A DNA stretch of 54,774 nt from Oscillospiraceae bacterium (GCA_017460955.1 JAFTZY010000004.1:1-54774); one strand, 5' to 3'; numbered from the stretch's first letter, positions 27,061-37,631 are shown. The notes: generated from the letters alone by a model not told the origin. A program made the numbers and translations.

Positions 27061-27639
27061 ATGGAAACAAAAGGGATTGTCATCTGCGGTGTCGGCGGGC
27101 AGGGCTCGCTGCTCGCCAGCAAGCTCCTAGGCAGGGTGCTTGTGAATGAAGGCTATGATATCAAGGTATCGGAGGTCCACGGCATGAGCCAGCGCGGCGG
27201 CTCGGTCATCACCTATGTGCGCTACGGCGACAAGGTGTATTCGCCCGTGGTGCAGTCGGGGGAGGCGGAATTCGTCATTTCCTTCGAGCGCATCGAAGCG
27301 GCACGCTACGCACATCTTCTGAAGAAGGGCGGCATCATCATCACCAACACCCAGCGTGTGGACCCCATGCCCGTTATCACGGGTGCTGCACAGTATCCGG
27401 AGGAGATCCTCGGGGAGCTGACGGCCAAGGGTGTACAGGTCGAGGCGATCGATGCCCTGACGCTTGCCCAGGAGGCAGGCTCGGCCAAGGCGGTGAACAT
27501 TGTCCTGATGGGACAGCTCGCACGGCATTTCCACATCGATTACGACAAGTGGATCGCTGCACTCGAGCAGACCGTCAAGCCGAAATTTGTCGAGCTCAAC
27601 AAGAAGGCCTTCCGGCTCGGCTATGAGTCCGGAAAATAA
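27061..27639 (+). CDS. iorB: Indolepyruvate:ferredoxin oxidoreductase, beta subunit
   Basis: A 192-residue gamma-domain subunit of the 2-oxoacid:ferredoxin oxidoreductase family. The motifs GVGGQGSLLASKLLG and HGMSQRGGSVITYVRYG are diagnostic. It pairs with IorA. GGAAGGAG precedes the ATG. Nearby genes indicate one operon from paaK to the ACT gene. Confidence 0.95.
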   Translation: METKGIVICGVGGQGSLLASKLLGRVLVNEGYDIKVSEVHGMSQRGGSVITYVRYGDKVYSPVVQSGEAEFVISFERIEAARYAHLLKKGGIIITNTQRVDPMPVITGAAQYPEEILGELTAKGVQVEAIDALTLAQEAGSAKAVNIVLMGQLARHFHIDYDKWIAALEQTVKPKFVELNKKAFRLGYESGK

Positions 27640-27672
27640 AGCAGAGTACACAGTTACGAAGGAGGAATCATC

Positions 27673-28107
27673 ATGACCACACAGCAGCTTTCGATTTTCA
27701 TGGAAAACAAGCCCGGACAGCTTGTCAAGGTAACGAACACGCTCCGGGATGCGGGCATCGACATCCGTGCCATGTCGCTCGCAGACACCAAGGATTTCGG
27801 CATTGTCCGCATGATCGTCAGCGACAGTGCCAAGGCACAGGAGGCCATGCGGGCGGGGGGCTTCATGTCCACGATCACGCAGGTGATGTGCATTGCCATG
27901 GACGACCAGCCCGGCGGTCTGGGCGCGGTGACGCAGCTCCTTGCGGATGCACAGGTGAATATTGACTACCTGTATGCCTGCATCACGATCATCGGCAAGA
28001 GCGCCTATATCGTCATGCATGTGGATGACGAGGCCAGGGCGGATGAGGTCCTGCAGGCAGCGGGCGTCCGGATGGTCTCGGCGGACGAGCTGAAAAAACA
28101 GGCATAA
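27673..28107 (+). CDS. Tandem ACT-domain protein
   Basis: A 144-residue protein with two ACT-like halves (FMENKPGQLVKVTNTLRDAG and MDDQPGGLGAVTQLLADA). Such stand-alone proteins bind amino acids and often regulate neighbouring enzymes. Its place at the end of the paaK-ior operon suggests sensing of aromatic or branched-chain amino acids. AAGGAGG supports the start. The ligand is not visible from sequence. Confidence 0.85.
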   Translation: MTTQQLSIFMENKPGQLVKVTNTLRDAGIDIRAMSLADTKDFGIVRMIVSDSAKAQEAMRAGGFMSTITQVMCIAMDDQPGGLGAVTQLLADAQVNIDYLYACITIIGKSAYIVMHVDDEARADEVLQAAGVRMVSADELKKQA

Positions 28108-28112
28108 TGCCA

Positions 28113-28143
28113 TTCGCCACCGGGCGGAGCGTCCGGTGGCGAA
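28113..28143 (+). promoter_or_regulatory. 11-bp perfect hairpin between operon genes
   Basis: TTCGCCACCGG pairs with CCGGTGGCGAA over a nine-base loop. It has no T tract, so it may be a processing or attenuating element rather than a full terminator. Confidence 0.5.
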
Positions 28144-28163
28144 CGGATTTTGAGGGGGATGGC

Positions 28164-28688
28164 ATGGAAACGACACCGCGCCGCTGGACACAGATCTGCG
28201 GACTTGTCACGGAATTCACAGTCTGTGCGTTTGTGGGCTGGCTGTATGAGGAGCTGCTCAGTCTCACGGTGGTGGGACATTACGAGGACAGGGGGCTTTT
28301 GCATCTGCCGGTCTGTCCGATCTACGGATTTTTCGGGCTCATTCTGCTGCTATTGTTCCGCAGGCACCGGGCATGGTACCTGGTCTTTGCGGTGAGCACG
28401 GTCCTGACGACGGTGCTCGAGCTGGCGTGCTCCTACCTGCTCGAATGGACGCTCCATGTCTGGGCGTGGGATTACAGCGCATGGCCGCTCAATTTTGAGG
28501 GGCGCATCTCGGTGCCGAGCAGCCTGATCTTCGGCGTGCTCAGCGTGATCCTGGTGAGTATCGTGCATCCGCTGATGCAGCGCTTTGTGCAAAAAGCGCC
28601 CGCCGGAGTCGTGGAGGGGGTCGGGTGCTTCCTCGGCGGGGTCCTCGTCTGGGAGTGCGTGAGGACCTTTGCGGCGGTACCCTTTTAG
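28164..28688 (+). CDS. CmpB-like putative ABC-transporter type IV membrane protein
   Basis: A 174-residue protein with about five membrane segments. The features FVGWLYEELL near the N-terminus, HLPVCPIYGFFGL and WDYSAWPLNFEGRIS match the ABC_trans_CmpB family, small membrane proteins common in Firmicutes. Their function is not settled. GAGGGGG supports the ATG at 28164. It is separated from the ACT gene by a hairpin and may be read through at low level. Confidence 0.82.
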   Translation: METTPRRWTQICGLVTEFTVCAFVGWLYEELLSLTVVGHYEDRGLLHLPVCPIYGFFGLILLLLFRRHRAWYLVFAVSTVLTTVLELACSYLLEWTLHVWAWDYSAWPLNFEGRISVPSSLIFGVLSVILVSIVHPLMQRFVQKAPAGVVEGVGCFLGGVLVWECVRTFAAVPF

Positions 28689-28754
28689 AGGGGAGGGGTG
28701 AGAGTGGGGGATTTTCGCCTTCCCCCCGATTTTTGCCCTTTTCCCCCCGACCCC

Positions 28755-28783
28755 TTGACAAATCCCTCCCAATGGGCTATAAT
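28755..28783 (+). promoter_or_regulatory. Consensus promoter for the symporter gene
   Basis: A perfect TTGACA, 17-base spacer and TATAAT. The leader of about 100 bases carries a GCGGCGGC run followed by seven T residues at 28807-28813, possibly attenuating. Confidence 0.9.
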
Positions 28784-28887
28784 AAATAGGTAGCTTGTGC
28801 GGCGGCTTTTTTTATGTCCGGGGACTTTCCCGGCAAAAAGCGTCAAAGCGCAAAAGTAAATTCCAAACAGAAAAGGAGATCGAAAAC

Positions 28888-30456
28888 ATGATCAGATGGT
28901 TGATCCTGGTACTGTACCTGTGCCTGATGGTGTGCATCGGCCTGTACTGCCGCAAAAAGACGGGAAGCGTCAATGACTTCGTATTGGGAGGGCGCAGCAT
29001 CGGGCCGTGGTTCTCGGCGTTTGCGTTCGGCACCTCGTATTTCTCCGCCGTCGTGTTCATCGGCTATGCGGGCCAGTTCGGCTGGAAATACGGCATCTCC
29101 GCCTCGTGGATCGGTCTGGGCAATGCGCTCATCGGCTCGCTCCTTGCATGGCTCATCCTCGGACGGCGCACCCGCACCATGACCAAATTCCTCGACTGCG
29201 CCACCATGCCCGAATACTTTGAGAAGCGCTACCAGAGCAAGGCGCTCAAGATCGCAGCCTCCCTCATCGTGTTCGTGTTCCTCATCCCCTATACCGCCTC
29301 GGTGTACAACGGCCTGTCCCGGCTGTTTGAGTCCTCGCTCCATGTGCCGTACATCTACTGCATCATCATCATGGCCGTGTTCACCGCCATCTATGTCATT
29401 GCAGGCGGCTTCCATGCCACCGCGCTCAATGACTTCATCCAGGGCATCATCATGCTCATCGGCATCCTCGCCGTGGTCATCACCATCGTGAACTACCAGG
29501 GCGGCCTGTCCTCCGCTGTGCAGAAGCTTGCGCAGATCCCGGACGATGCCGGGAATGTCGGCACGCTCGGCTCCCTCTTCGGCCCGAACCCCGCCGACCT
29601 CTTCGGCGTCATCGTCCTGACGTCGCTCGGTACCTGGGGCCTGCCGCAGATGATCCAGAAGTTCTACTCCATCTCCGATGACAGCGCCATCAAGCGCGGC
29701 ACCATCATCTCCACCGTGTTCGCCGTGATCGTGTCCGGCGGCTGCTACTTCCTCGGCGGCTTTGGCAGACTGTTCTGCACCACCGATGCAGCCGATCCCT
29801 CCAAGTCACTCATCAATGTCGTGAACGGCAAGCTCGAATATGACGCCATCGTGCCCTCCATGCTCGAGAGCGCCCTGCCGGAGTTCCTCATCGGCCTGAT
29901 CGTCGTGCTCGTGCTGTCCGCCTCCATGTCCACCCTGTCCTCCCTCGTGCTGACCTCGAGCTCCACGCTCACCCTCGACCTCATCAAGCCCGCCCTCAAG
30001 GGGAAGATGAACGAAAAGCAGCAGGTGCTGTGGATCCGCATCTTCATTGCCGTGTTCCTGCTCGTGTCCGTCATCATGGCCGCCAATAAGAATGCCTATA
30101 TCACGACACTCATGAGCATTTCCTGGGGCGCACTGTCCGGCTCCTTCCTCGCACCCTTCCTACTCGGCCTCTTCTCGAAGAAGATCACCCCGGCCGCTGT
30201 CTGGGCGTGCTTTGGCTTTGCCGTATGCTTCACGCTCGTACACACCTGCCTCTTTATGATGGGCTGGTTCCCGGAGCTGACCGCCAAGGCCGCCGCACTG
30301 CCGCTGCCCTTCACGATCACCTCGCCGCTCAATGCCGGTGCCTTCTGCATGCTCTTCGGACTGGTGCTGTGCCCCGTTGTCAGCGCCTTCACCAAGGTGA
30401 AGGACGAGCGGGATGTCGAGCGCATCTTCACCTGCTATAACGGGGAGAATGCATGA
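28888..30456 (+). CDS. Sodium:solute symporter (SSS family)
   Basis: A 522-residue integral membrane protein of about 13 helices. The region VNDFVLGGRSIGPWFSAFAFGTSYFSA and the GLSRLFESS segment are typical of SSS transporters such as PutP and PanF. It should bring an organic solute into the cell with sodium. AAAAGGAG precedes the start. Its stop overlaps the amidohydrolase gene by four bases, so the imported solute may be that enzyme's substrate. Confidence 0.92.
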   Translation: MIRWLILVLYLCLMVCIGLYCRKKTGSVNDFVLGGRSIGPWFSAFAFGTSYFSAVVFIGYAGQFGWKYGISASWIGLGNALIGSLLAWLILGRRTRTMTKFLDCATMPEYFEKRYQSKALKIAASLIVFVFLIPYTASVYNGLSRLFESSLHVPYIYCIIIMAVFTAIYVIAGGFHATALNDFIQGIIMLIGILAVVITIVNYQGGLSSAVQKLAQIPDDAGNVGTLGSLFGPNPADLFGVIVLTSLGTWGLPQMIQKFYSISDDSAIKRGTIISTVFAVIVSGGCYFLGGFGRLFCTTDAADPSKSLINVVNGKLEYDAIVPSMLESALPEFLIGLIVVLVLSASMSTLSSLVLTSSSTLTLDLIKPALKGKMNEKQQVLWIRIFIAVFLLVSVIMAANKNAYITTLMSISWGALSGSFLAPFLLGLFSKKITPAAVWACFGFAVCFTLVHTCLFMMGWFPELTAKAAALPLPFTITSPLNAGAFCMLFGLVLCPVVSAFTKVKDERDVERIFTCYNGENA

Positions 30457-31262
30457 TGCCTGACTTCCGGTATATCGATTTCCATGTCCATGCGTTCTCC
30501 GAGAAGATCGCCGGGCGCACCATGGCAGTGCTCTCGGCGACCTCCGGCACGCAGCCGCTGACCGACGGCACCCTCCCCGGTGCCGAAGCGCTTTTGCGGG
30601 AGTGCGGCGTGGACGGCTTCGTGCTGCTGACCATCGCCACCAAGCCCTCCCAGCATGAGGTCTGCAACAACTGGGCCGCAGCGCAAAAATGTGACCACAT
30701 CTTCCCCTTCGGCAGTGTGCATCCGGAAGGAGATGCCCTGCGGGAGATCGAGCGCATCAAAGCGCTTGGACTCTACGGCATCAAGCTCCATCCGGATTAT
30801 CAGGACTTCCATGTGGATGAGCCCCGGATGTTCCCGATCTACCGCAAGTGCGCGGAGCTCGGGCTCCCGGTGCTGCTCCATGCGGGCGTGGACCCGCTCT
30901 CACCGCAGCATGTCCACAGCACGCCGGAAATGGCGATCCGGGCAATGGAGGCATGCCCCGACACGACCTTTGTCCTTGCCCATCTTGGCGGCAACGAGAT
31001 GTGGGACGAGGTCGAGGAGCGCCTTGCGGGGCAGTACCCGCAGCTCTACATGGACACTGCCCTTGTGGGGACCTATGTGGAGGAGGCGCAGCTTGAGCGC
31101 ATCATCCGCAAGCACGGCCCGGAGCGCTTTTTGCTGGCAAGCGACTGCCCCTGGGACCGCACGGATCTCACGGTGCAGAAGCTCTCCCATATCGGCCTGA
31201 CCCCGGACGAGCTCCATGCCGTGTGTGCCGGGAATGCGATGCGGCTGCTCGGGCTCCGGTAG
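30453..31262 (+). CDS. Amidohydrolase-family metal-dependent hydrolase
   Basis: A 269-residue TIM-barrel hydrolase. Metal ligands appear in FHVHAF, the later KLHPDYQ, LLHAGVD and VLAHLGG segments and the terminal SDCPW aspartate, the pattern of the amidohydrolase-2 group. It may hydrolyse or decarboxylate an imported organic acid. It overlaps the symporter gene and ends before a bidirectional terminator. The substrate is unknown. Confidence 0.87.
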   Translation: MMPDFRYIDFHVHAFSEKIAGRTMAVLSATSGTQPLTDGTLPGAEALLRECGVDGFVLLTIATKPSQHEVCNNWAAAQKCDHIFPFGSVHPEGDALREIERIKALGLYGIKLHPDYQDFHVDEPRMFPIYRKCAELGLPVLLHAGVDPLSPQHVHSTPEMAIRAMEACPDTTFVLAHLGGNEMWDEVEERLAGQYPQLYMDTALVGTYVEEAQLERIIRKHGPERFLLASDCPWDRTDLTVQKLSHIGLTPDELHAVCAGNAMRLLGLR

Positions 31263-31293
31263 GAGCTCTCGCACTGCACATTCTATACAACAA

Positions 31294-31319
31294 AAAACCC
31301 TCCCAAACGGGAGGGTTTT
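31294..31319. terminator. Bidirectional terminator
   Basis: AAAACCCTCCC/GGGAGGGTTTT around a four-base loop, between convergent genes. Confidence 0.92.
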
Positions 31320-31334
31320 GCTATGTACTGTACT

Positions 31335-33731
31335 TTAGCCCAGTGTGATCACGATGTCGTTATTCTCCTTCAGGTCCGCCGCCTTCATATAGCTGCCCTC
31401 AATGGGCTGTCCGTTGACGGTCACGGACTTCACGCCGCTCTGGACATGGTCGGGATTCTGTACCGTGATGTTCAGCCACTTGCCGCGGAAGAGCTTCTTC
31501 ATCGTAAAGCCGTCCCAGGCAGAGGGGATGGACGGGGAGACCGTGATGCCGTCCGCATCCGGACGGATGCCGCAGATGCCCTCCGTGCAGCCGACCATGA
31601 CGGTCGAGGCCGTGCCGGTCAGCCAGTGTACATGGGATCTGCCGGCGAAGGGCGATGCCTTCGACTCGGTAAACTGCCCGTGTACATAGGGCTCGAGCAC
31701 GCGGATCTCTGCCTTGTCGTTGAGCGTGGCGGGGGAGGATTCGAGGAAGTACTCGAAGGCTCTGTCACCGTGTCCGAGCAGACCCTCGGCCAGGATCAGC
31801 CAGCCCTGCGACTGCGAGAAGATACCGCCGTTTTCCTTGGTATCGGCATTGAAGATGTGCATGAGCGCACCGTCAAAGAAATGCTCCTTGTAGGGCGGCT
31901 CGAGCAGCTTTGCACCGTAGGGGGTGTTCAGGATCTCGTGTACGCTCTCCATGGCCTTGTCGGACTGCTCGGCGCTTGCAAACTTCGAGATGATGCTCCA
32001 GCTCTGCGGATTGAGCCACATGTTGGCCTCGGGGTCGCGCTTGGCACCTACGACCACGCCGTCCTCACGGATGCCGCGGATGAAGCGGTCCTCATCCCAG
32101 CACTTCTCCAGCGAATCGCCCAGCTTCTTCTGGACATCGTCGATATAGGCAATGTAATCCGTGTCGTTCTTGGCAGCAGCCATGTCGCGGATCACGCTCA
32201 TTGCGTAGTAGAGCTGGAAGGCGACAAAGGTGGATTCGCCCTTCGCGCCCAGACGCAGGCAGTCGTTCCAATCCGCATGCAGACCTGCGGGCATGTCATG
32301 GTCACCCATGTGGTCCATGGAGAACTTGATGGCACGCTTGAGATGCTCGTATACGGTGTCCTCACCGCCGTTGGCATAGACGATCACCTCATCGAGGAAG
32401 CCGGCATTGCCGCTCTCGCCGATGTACTTGACGATCGTCGGGAACAGCCACAGTGCATCATCCGCACGGTAGGACGGATGCCCGGTCTCCTTGACATATT
32501 CCGGATCGTCCGGGGTGTTCTCGTGGCCGGCATTGTGGTTGAACTTGACCAGGGGCAGACCGCCGCCGTTGTCCACCTGTGCCGAGAGCATGAAGCGGAT
32601 CTTGTCGGCTGCCATCTCCGGATCGAGGTGGATGATGCCCTGGATGTCCTGTACGGTATCGCGGTAGCCGTAGCCGTTGCGCAGACCACAGTACACAAAG
32701 GAGGCGGCTCTCGACCAGATGAAGGTGATGAAGCACTGGTAGGCGTTCCAGACGCCGACCATGTTGTTGAATTCCTCGGAGGGGGTGTTGACCTCGAAAT
32801 GGGAGAGCTTCTCATGCCAGTAGTCCTTGAGGACGGCAAGCTCCCGATCCACGATGCCGGGGGTCTCATAGTGCCGCAGGATCTCGGCGGACTCGGCGTC
32901 GTTCTTCTGACCGAGGACGTAGATGATCTCCTTCGTCTCGCCGGGGGCAAGGGTGAGCTCCGAGCGAAGGGCACCGCAGGCATTGGCGTTGAAGTTCATG
33001 GAATCATCGCACTGCCCCTTCTCGACCATGATCGGGTTCGAGTAGGTGCGGTAGGGACCAATGAAGTTGTCGAGGTTGCCGCAGCCGTCGGAAACCGGCA
33101 CGCCAGCCTGTCCGAAGAAGCGCTCGCGGTGGTTCGAGCCGTCCGCCCACTTGCCGGAATTCTCGTTGATGTGCTGGAGGATCTTGTTGCCGCGGCGCTC
33201 GGTGCGGGTGATGAACAGGGTGTACTGGAGGTTGACCTGGTCCTGCTCGTAGTTGTTGTCGTTGGTAAATTCGATGAAGCCGAAAGCGGAGAGACGGCGC
33301 TCCTTCGTGTCGTTGTTGGTGACCTTGATGCGCCATACCTCGTAGGTCTGTCCCTGGGGTACATAGTAGGTGGTCTCCGTGCCGATGGAGGCATACTCGG
33401 AGGTCATCACGGAATAGGCCGTGCCGTGGCGGCAGACGCTCTTGTACCGGTCAAGGGGCTTGCCGACGGGCTGCCAGGTGGCCGACCAGTAATCGCCGTT
33501 TTCGGCGTCACGCAGATAGATGTACCGGCCGGGAAGGGCCATCATGGTATTGAAGCGGAAGCGTGCGATTCTGCCGTTTGCACCGGACTGCACAAAGCTG
33601 TAGCCGGCGGCATTGTTGGAAATGATGGCACCGTATTCCGGGGAGCCGAGGTAGTTCACCCACGGTGCGGGGGTATCGGGCCGGTCGATGACATATTCCT
33701 TGTTCTTGAGGTCAAAATAACCGTACTGCAT
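31335..33731 (-). CDS. Cellobiose phosphorylase (GH94)
   Basis: A 798-residue enzyme that phosphorolyses imported cellobiose to glucose 1-phosphate and glucose, saving ATP. The N-terminal beta-sandwich is followed by an alpha6/alpha6 barrel; the catalytic acid is D487 in HADWNDC, with RNGYGYRDTVQD upstream. The length is normal for the family. It has no signal peptide, so it is cytoplasmic. It complements the secreted GH74 enzyme and its own TTGCAA/17/TACAAT promoter drives it away from aspartate kinase. Confidence 0.95.
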   Translation of the reverse strand: MQYGYFDLKNKEYVIDRPDTPAPWVNYLGSPEYGAIISNNAAGYSFVQSGANGRIARFRFNTMMALPGRYIYLRDAENGDYWSATWQPVGKPLDRYKSVCRHGTAYSVMTSEYASIGTETTYYVPQGQTYEVWRIKVTNNDTKERRLSAFGFIEFTNDNNYEQDQVNLQYTLFITRTERRGNKILQHINENSGKWADGSNHRERFFGQAGVPVSDGCGNLDNFIGPYRTYSNPIMVEKGQCDDSMNFNANACGALRSELTLAPGETKEIIYVLGQKNDAESAEILRHYETPGIVDRELAVLKDYWHEKLSHFEVNTPSEEFNNMVGVWNAYQCFITFIWSRAASFVYCGLRNGYGYRDTVQDIQGIIHLDPEMAADKIRFMLSAQVDNGGGLPLVKFNHNAGHENTPDDPEYVKETGHPSYRADDALWLFPTIVKYIGESGNAGFLDEVIVYANGGEDTVYEHLKRAIKFSMDHMGDHDMPAGLHADWNDCLRLGAKGESTFVAFQLYYAMSVIRDMAAAKNDTDYIAYIDDVQKKLGDSLEKCWDEDRFIRGIREDGVVVGAKRDPEANMWLNPQSWSIISKFASAEQSDKAMESVHEILNTPYGAKLLEPPYKEHFFDGALMHIFNADTKENGGIFSQSQGWLILAEGLLGHGDRAFEYFLESSPATLNDKAEIRVLEPYVHGQFTESKASPFAGRSHVHWLTGTASTVMVGCTEGICGIRPDADGITVSPSIPSAWDGFTMKKLFRGKWLNITVQNPDHVQSGVKSVTVNGQPIEGSYMKAADLKENNDIVITLG

Positions 33732-33826
33732 AGGACAGTTCTCCTTTTCGGGGTTTTTTACTCAGTGTGCCGGTGCGTCCGCAGCGTTTGCAGGATCCCT
33801 GCCCTGTACGGACTACACTTAGATAT

Positions 33827-33855
33827 ATTGTAACATACCCAAAACGATTTTGCAA
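33827..33855 (-). promoter_or_regulatory. Promoter for cellobiose phosphorylase
   Basis: On the minus strand TTGCAA and TACAAT with a 17-base spacer, 96 bases from the start. Confidence 0.75.
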
Positions 33856-33974
33856 GGGGTTTTACAAAAAAATCCGCAGCGGGGGGAAGTTTCTTGTAAC
33901 TGTACGCCGTGCAAATACAGTCGTATTCACCAAAAAAGCAATTGAAGGCAGGGAAAATTTGTATTACTTTCCAA

Positions 33975-34003
33975 TTGATTTTTTTTCGGAAAAAGAATAT
34001 AAT
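33975..34003 (+). promoter_or_regulatory. Promoter for aspartate kinase
   Basis: TTGATT and TATAAT with a 17-base spacer. Confidence 0.78.
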
Positions 34004-34061
34004 AAATAATGTCAGTATTTTGAGAAAAAACCCCGTTACCCGGGGAGCGAGGAGAACAAGT

Positions 34062-35390
34062 ATGGGAGTTAAGGTCGTAAAATTCGGCGGGAGCAGTCTG
34101 GCAGATGCAGGCCAGATCAAGAAGGCAGCCGCCATCATCAAGAGCGATGCGGACAGACGCTTTGTCGTGCCGTCGGCGCCGGGCAAGCGCTTTTCCGAGG
34201 ATATCAAGGTCACGGATATGCTGTATGCCTGCTATGAGAAGGCAAGCCTGGGGGAGGATTTCACCCCGGATTTCGAGAATATCAAGCGCCGCTACTATGA
34301 GATCATCGAGGGGCTGGGGCTGACGCTCTCCCTGGAGGAGCAGTTTGCACAGATCAAGGCCAACCTTGCCCATGCCGGGCGCGAATATGCCGCCAGCCGC
34401 GGCGAATATCTCAACGGCATCGTGATCGCGGCCTACCTGGACTTCACCTTCATCGATGCGGCCGATGTGATCGTATTCAGCGACGAGGGCGTGATGCTGC
34501 GCCATGAGACGGTAGCCAAGCTGCGCGAGCGTCTGAAGGATGTGGAGCATGCGGTGATCCCGGGCTTCTACGGCAGGTCCCTGAGCGGCGTGGTCCGCAC
34601 GTTCTCCCGCGGCGGCTCGGACGTGACGGGCTCCCTGGTCGCCAGAGCGCTGCATGCACAGGTGTACGAGAACTGGACGGACGTGTCCGGCGTGCTGGTA
34701 GCCGATCCCCGCGTGGTGGACGATCCCGTGGTCATTCCGGTCATCACCTACAAGGAGCTGCGCGAGCTGTCGTACATGGGCTTCTCCGTGCTGCATGAGG
34801 ATGCCATCTTCCCCGTGCGCACCGCCGGGATCCCGATCAATATCCGCAACACCAATTCCCCGGAGGATGCCGGCACGCTGATCGTGGCAGATGACGATGC
34901 CACGGAGGATCCGAGCCTGCGCACCATCACGGGCATTGCCGGCAAGAAGGGCTTTGCGGCTGTGAATATGGAAAAGGCGATGATGAACAGCGAGGTAGGC
35001 TTTGTCCGCGACGTGCTCAATGTCTTTGCGGACATGGGGATCCTGGTCGAGCACATGCCCTCCGGCATTGACACGCTGAGCATCATTGCGGATGCTGCCG
35101 CACTCGAGGGCCGTGAGGAGCAGCTGCTGGCTGCCCTGCGCAAGGCGGTCAATCCCGATCATGTCGAGATCGAGCCGGACATTGCCCTGCTGGCCGTGGT
35201 GGGCCGGGGCATGCGCCGCACGAGAGGTACGGCAGCCCGGATCTTCGCCTCCCTTGCCCATGCACGCATCAATGTCAAGATGATCGACCAGGGCTCGAGC
35301 GAGCTCAATGTCATCGTCGGTGTCAACGAGCATGACCTGCACCAGGCCATCCGCTGCATCTACGATGCGTTCATTGCTTCGACGCTCTAA
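34062..35390 (+). CDS. Aspartate kinase
   Basis: A 442-residue enzyme that phosphorylates aspartate, opening the lysine, methionine and threonine pathway. The nucleotide-binding KFGGSSLAD motif is at residues 7-15; GRSLSGVVRTFSRGGSDVTG and the C-terminal ACT pair (residues about 300-440, with NVKMIDQGSSELNVIVGV) follow. The ATG has AGGAGAAC upstream; the open frame before it is not coding-like. Other diaminopimelate genes are absent, so it is monocistronic. Confidence 0.95.
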   Translation: MGVKVVKFGGSSLADAGQIKKAAAIIKSDADRRFVVPSAPGKRFSEDIKVTDMLYACYEKASLGEDFTPDFENIKRRYYEIIEGLGLTLSLEEQFAQIKANLAHAGREYAASRGEYLNGIVIAAYLDFTFIDAADVIVFSDEGVMLRHETVAKLRERLKDVEHAVIPGFYGRSLSGVVRTFSRGGSDVTGSLVARALHAQVYENWTDVSGVLVADPRVVDDPVVIPVITYKELRELSYMGFSVLHEDAIFPVRTAGIPINIRNTNSPEDAGTLIVADDDATEDPSLRTITGIAGKKGFAAVNMEKAMMNSEVGFVRDVLNVFADMGILVEHMPSGIDTLSIIADAAALEGREEQLLAALRKAVNPDHVEIEPDIALLAVVGRGMRRTRGTAARIFASLAHARINVKMIDQGSSELNVIVGVNEHDLHQAIRCIYDAFIASTL

Positions 35391-35496
35391 GCGCGGAGTC
35401 CTCACAGGCATTCTGCGATCTTTGCAAGTTCAGGGGAACTTGTGGAAAGCATGCAGGGAGCAGGATATGCGGCAACGTACTTTTTTGATAAAGAGA

Positions 35497-35525
35497 CATC
35501 CCCCTGGCGCGAAGCCGGGGGGATG
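35497..35525 (+). terminator. Hairpin after aspartate kinase
   Basis: CATCCCCC-TGGC against GCC-GGGGGGATG with a small bulge. It lacks a clear T tract, so termination is likely but not certain. Confidence 0.5.
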
Positions 35526-35534
35526 CGTCTGTTT

Positions 35535-35606
35535 AGTGAAGAGTGAAAAGTGAAGAGTGAATAATGAATCGTACAGAAACGCCCGCCGGGCACTCTTCAC
35601 TATGAA
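35535..35606. repeat. AGAGTGA-type tandem and inverted short repeats
   Basis: Several copies of a GTGAAGA unit are followed by an inverted CTCTTCACT copy. They fall in the 35391-35641 gap, where no convincing gene is seen. Confidence 0.5.
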
Positions 35607-35610
35607 CTAA

Positions 35611-35636
35611 GCCCTCACCGCGAAAGCAGTGAGGGC
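35611..35636. terminator. Hairpin downstream of the tRNA genes
   Basis: GCCCTCAC/GTGAGGGC around a ten-base loop, just beyond tRNA-Tyr on the minus strand. Confidence 0.55.
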
Positions 35637-35641
35637 GTTTC

Positions 35642-35726
35642 TGGTGGGAGAGGATGGATTCGAACCATCGAAGCAAGAAGCAACAGATTTACAGTCTGCC
35701 CCCTTTGGCCACTCGGGAACTCTCCC
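35642..35726 (-). tRNA. tRNA-Tyr (GTA)
   Basis: An 85-base class II tRNA with a GGGAGAG/CTCTCCC acceptor stem, a D arm with GAGTGGCCAAAGG, anticodon loop CTGTAAA giving GTA, an extended variable arm, a GGTTCGAATCC T arm and encoded CCA. Confidence 0.97.
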
Positions 35727-35742
35727 AGATATGAAATTGTGA

Positions 35743-35818
35743 TGGAGCTGGTGGACGGACTCGAACCCCCGACCTGCTGATTACAAATCAGCTGCTCTAC
35801 CAACTGAGCTACACCAGC
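35743..35818 (-). tRNA. tRNA-Thr (TGT)
   Basis: A 76-base tRNA with a GCTGGTG/CACCAGC acceptor stem, a TAGCTCAGTTGGTAGAGCA D arm, anticodon loop TTTGTAA giving TGT, a GGTTCGAGTCC T arm and encoded CCA. It is read before tRNA-Tyr in one transcript. Confidence 0.97.
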
Positions 35819-35857
35819 GGATGCATCGTCCGAGCGACCTGCCCGACAACAATAATT

Positions 35858-35886
35858 ATTATATCACAAAACGGGAGCGTTGTCAA
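35858..35886 (-). promoter_or_regulatory. Consensus promoter for the tRNA pair
   Basis: On the minus strand TTGACA, 17 bases, TATAAT, ending 40 bases before tRNA-Thr. Confidence 0.9.
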
Positions 35887-36029
35887 GCGTTTTTTCAAAA
35901 AAATTTCCGGGATCGCGGGAAGTCCTCAAAAAGCACGGTGCTGCGCCGTTTTGGACGCATTGTGAAAAGTGCATAAAGGTTGACAGAAGGCGGGGCGGGA
36001 ATTTTAAGGGCTCATTCACAGCTTTCCCC

Positions 36030-36058
36030 TTGACATTTTGCAGAAAAAAGAGTATCAT
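36030..36058 (+). promoter_or_regulatory. Promoter for guaB
   Basis: TTGACA and TATCAT with a 17-base spacer, about 100 bases before the start. Confidence 0.82.
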
Positions 36059-36158
36059 AAAAATAATATCCACAGTTTGCAGGTCCATTGGCTTTCGCGG
36101 ACGGCAAGCGGATGCACGCCCCGGCGTCCGGGGTACAGATCACAGAAAGGATGATTGA

Positions 36159-37631
<1,473 letters not shown>

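Larger units (their letters stand above)
33732..34061. other. Divergent regulatory region
   Basis: Separates the phosphorylase from aspartate kinase. It has one promoter per strand, an AT-rich centre and a CCCCG/CGGGG stem near 34031-34045. I see no lysine riboswitch or gene. Confidence 0.7.

Noticed and set aside
31323..33833. Long plus-strand open frame over the cellobiose phosphorylase gene
   Set aside because: The GH94 motifs are on the minus strand; this is a shadow frame.
33732..34061. Lysine riboswitch before aspartate kinase
   Set aside because: The leader is short and AT-rich, with no conserved five-helix layout.
35452..35547. Short frame of 31 codons after aspartate kinase
   Set aside because: No convincing ribosome site, and most of it overlaps a hairpin and simple repeats.
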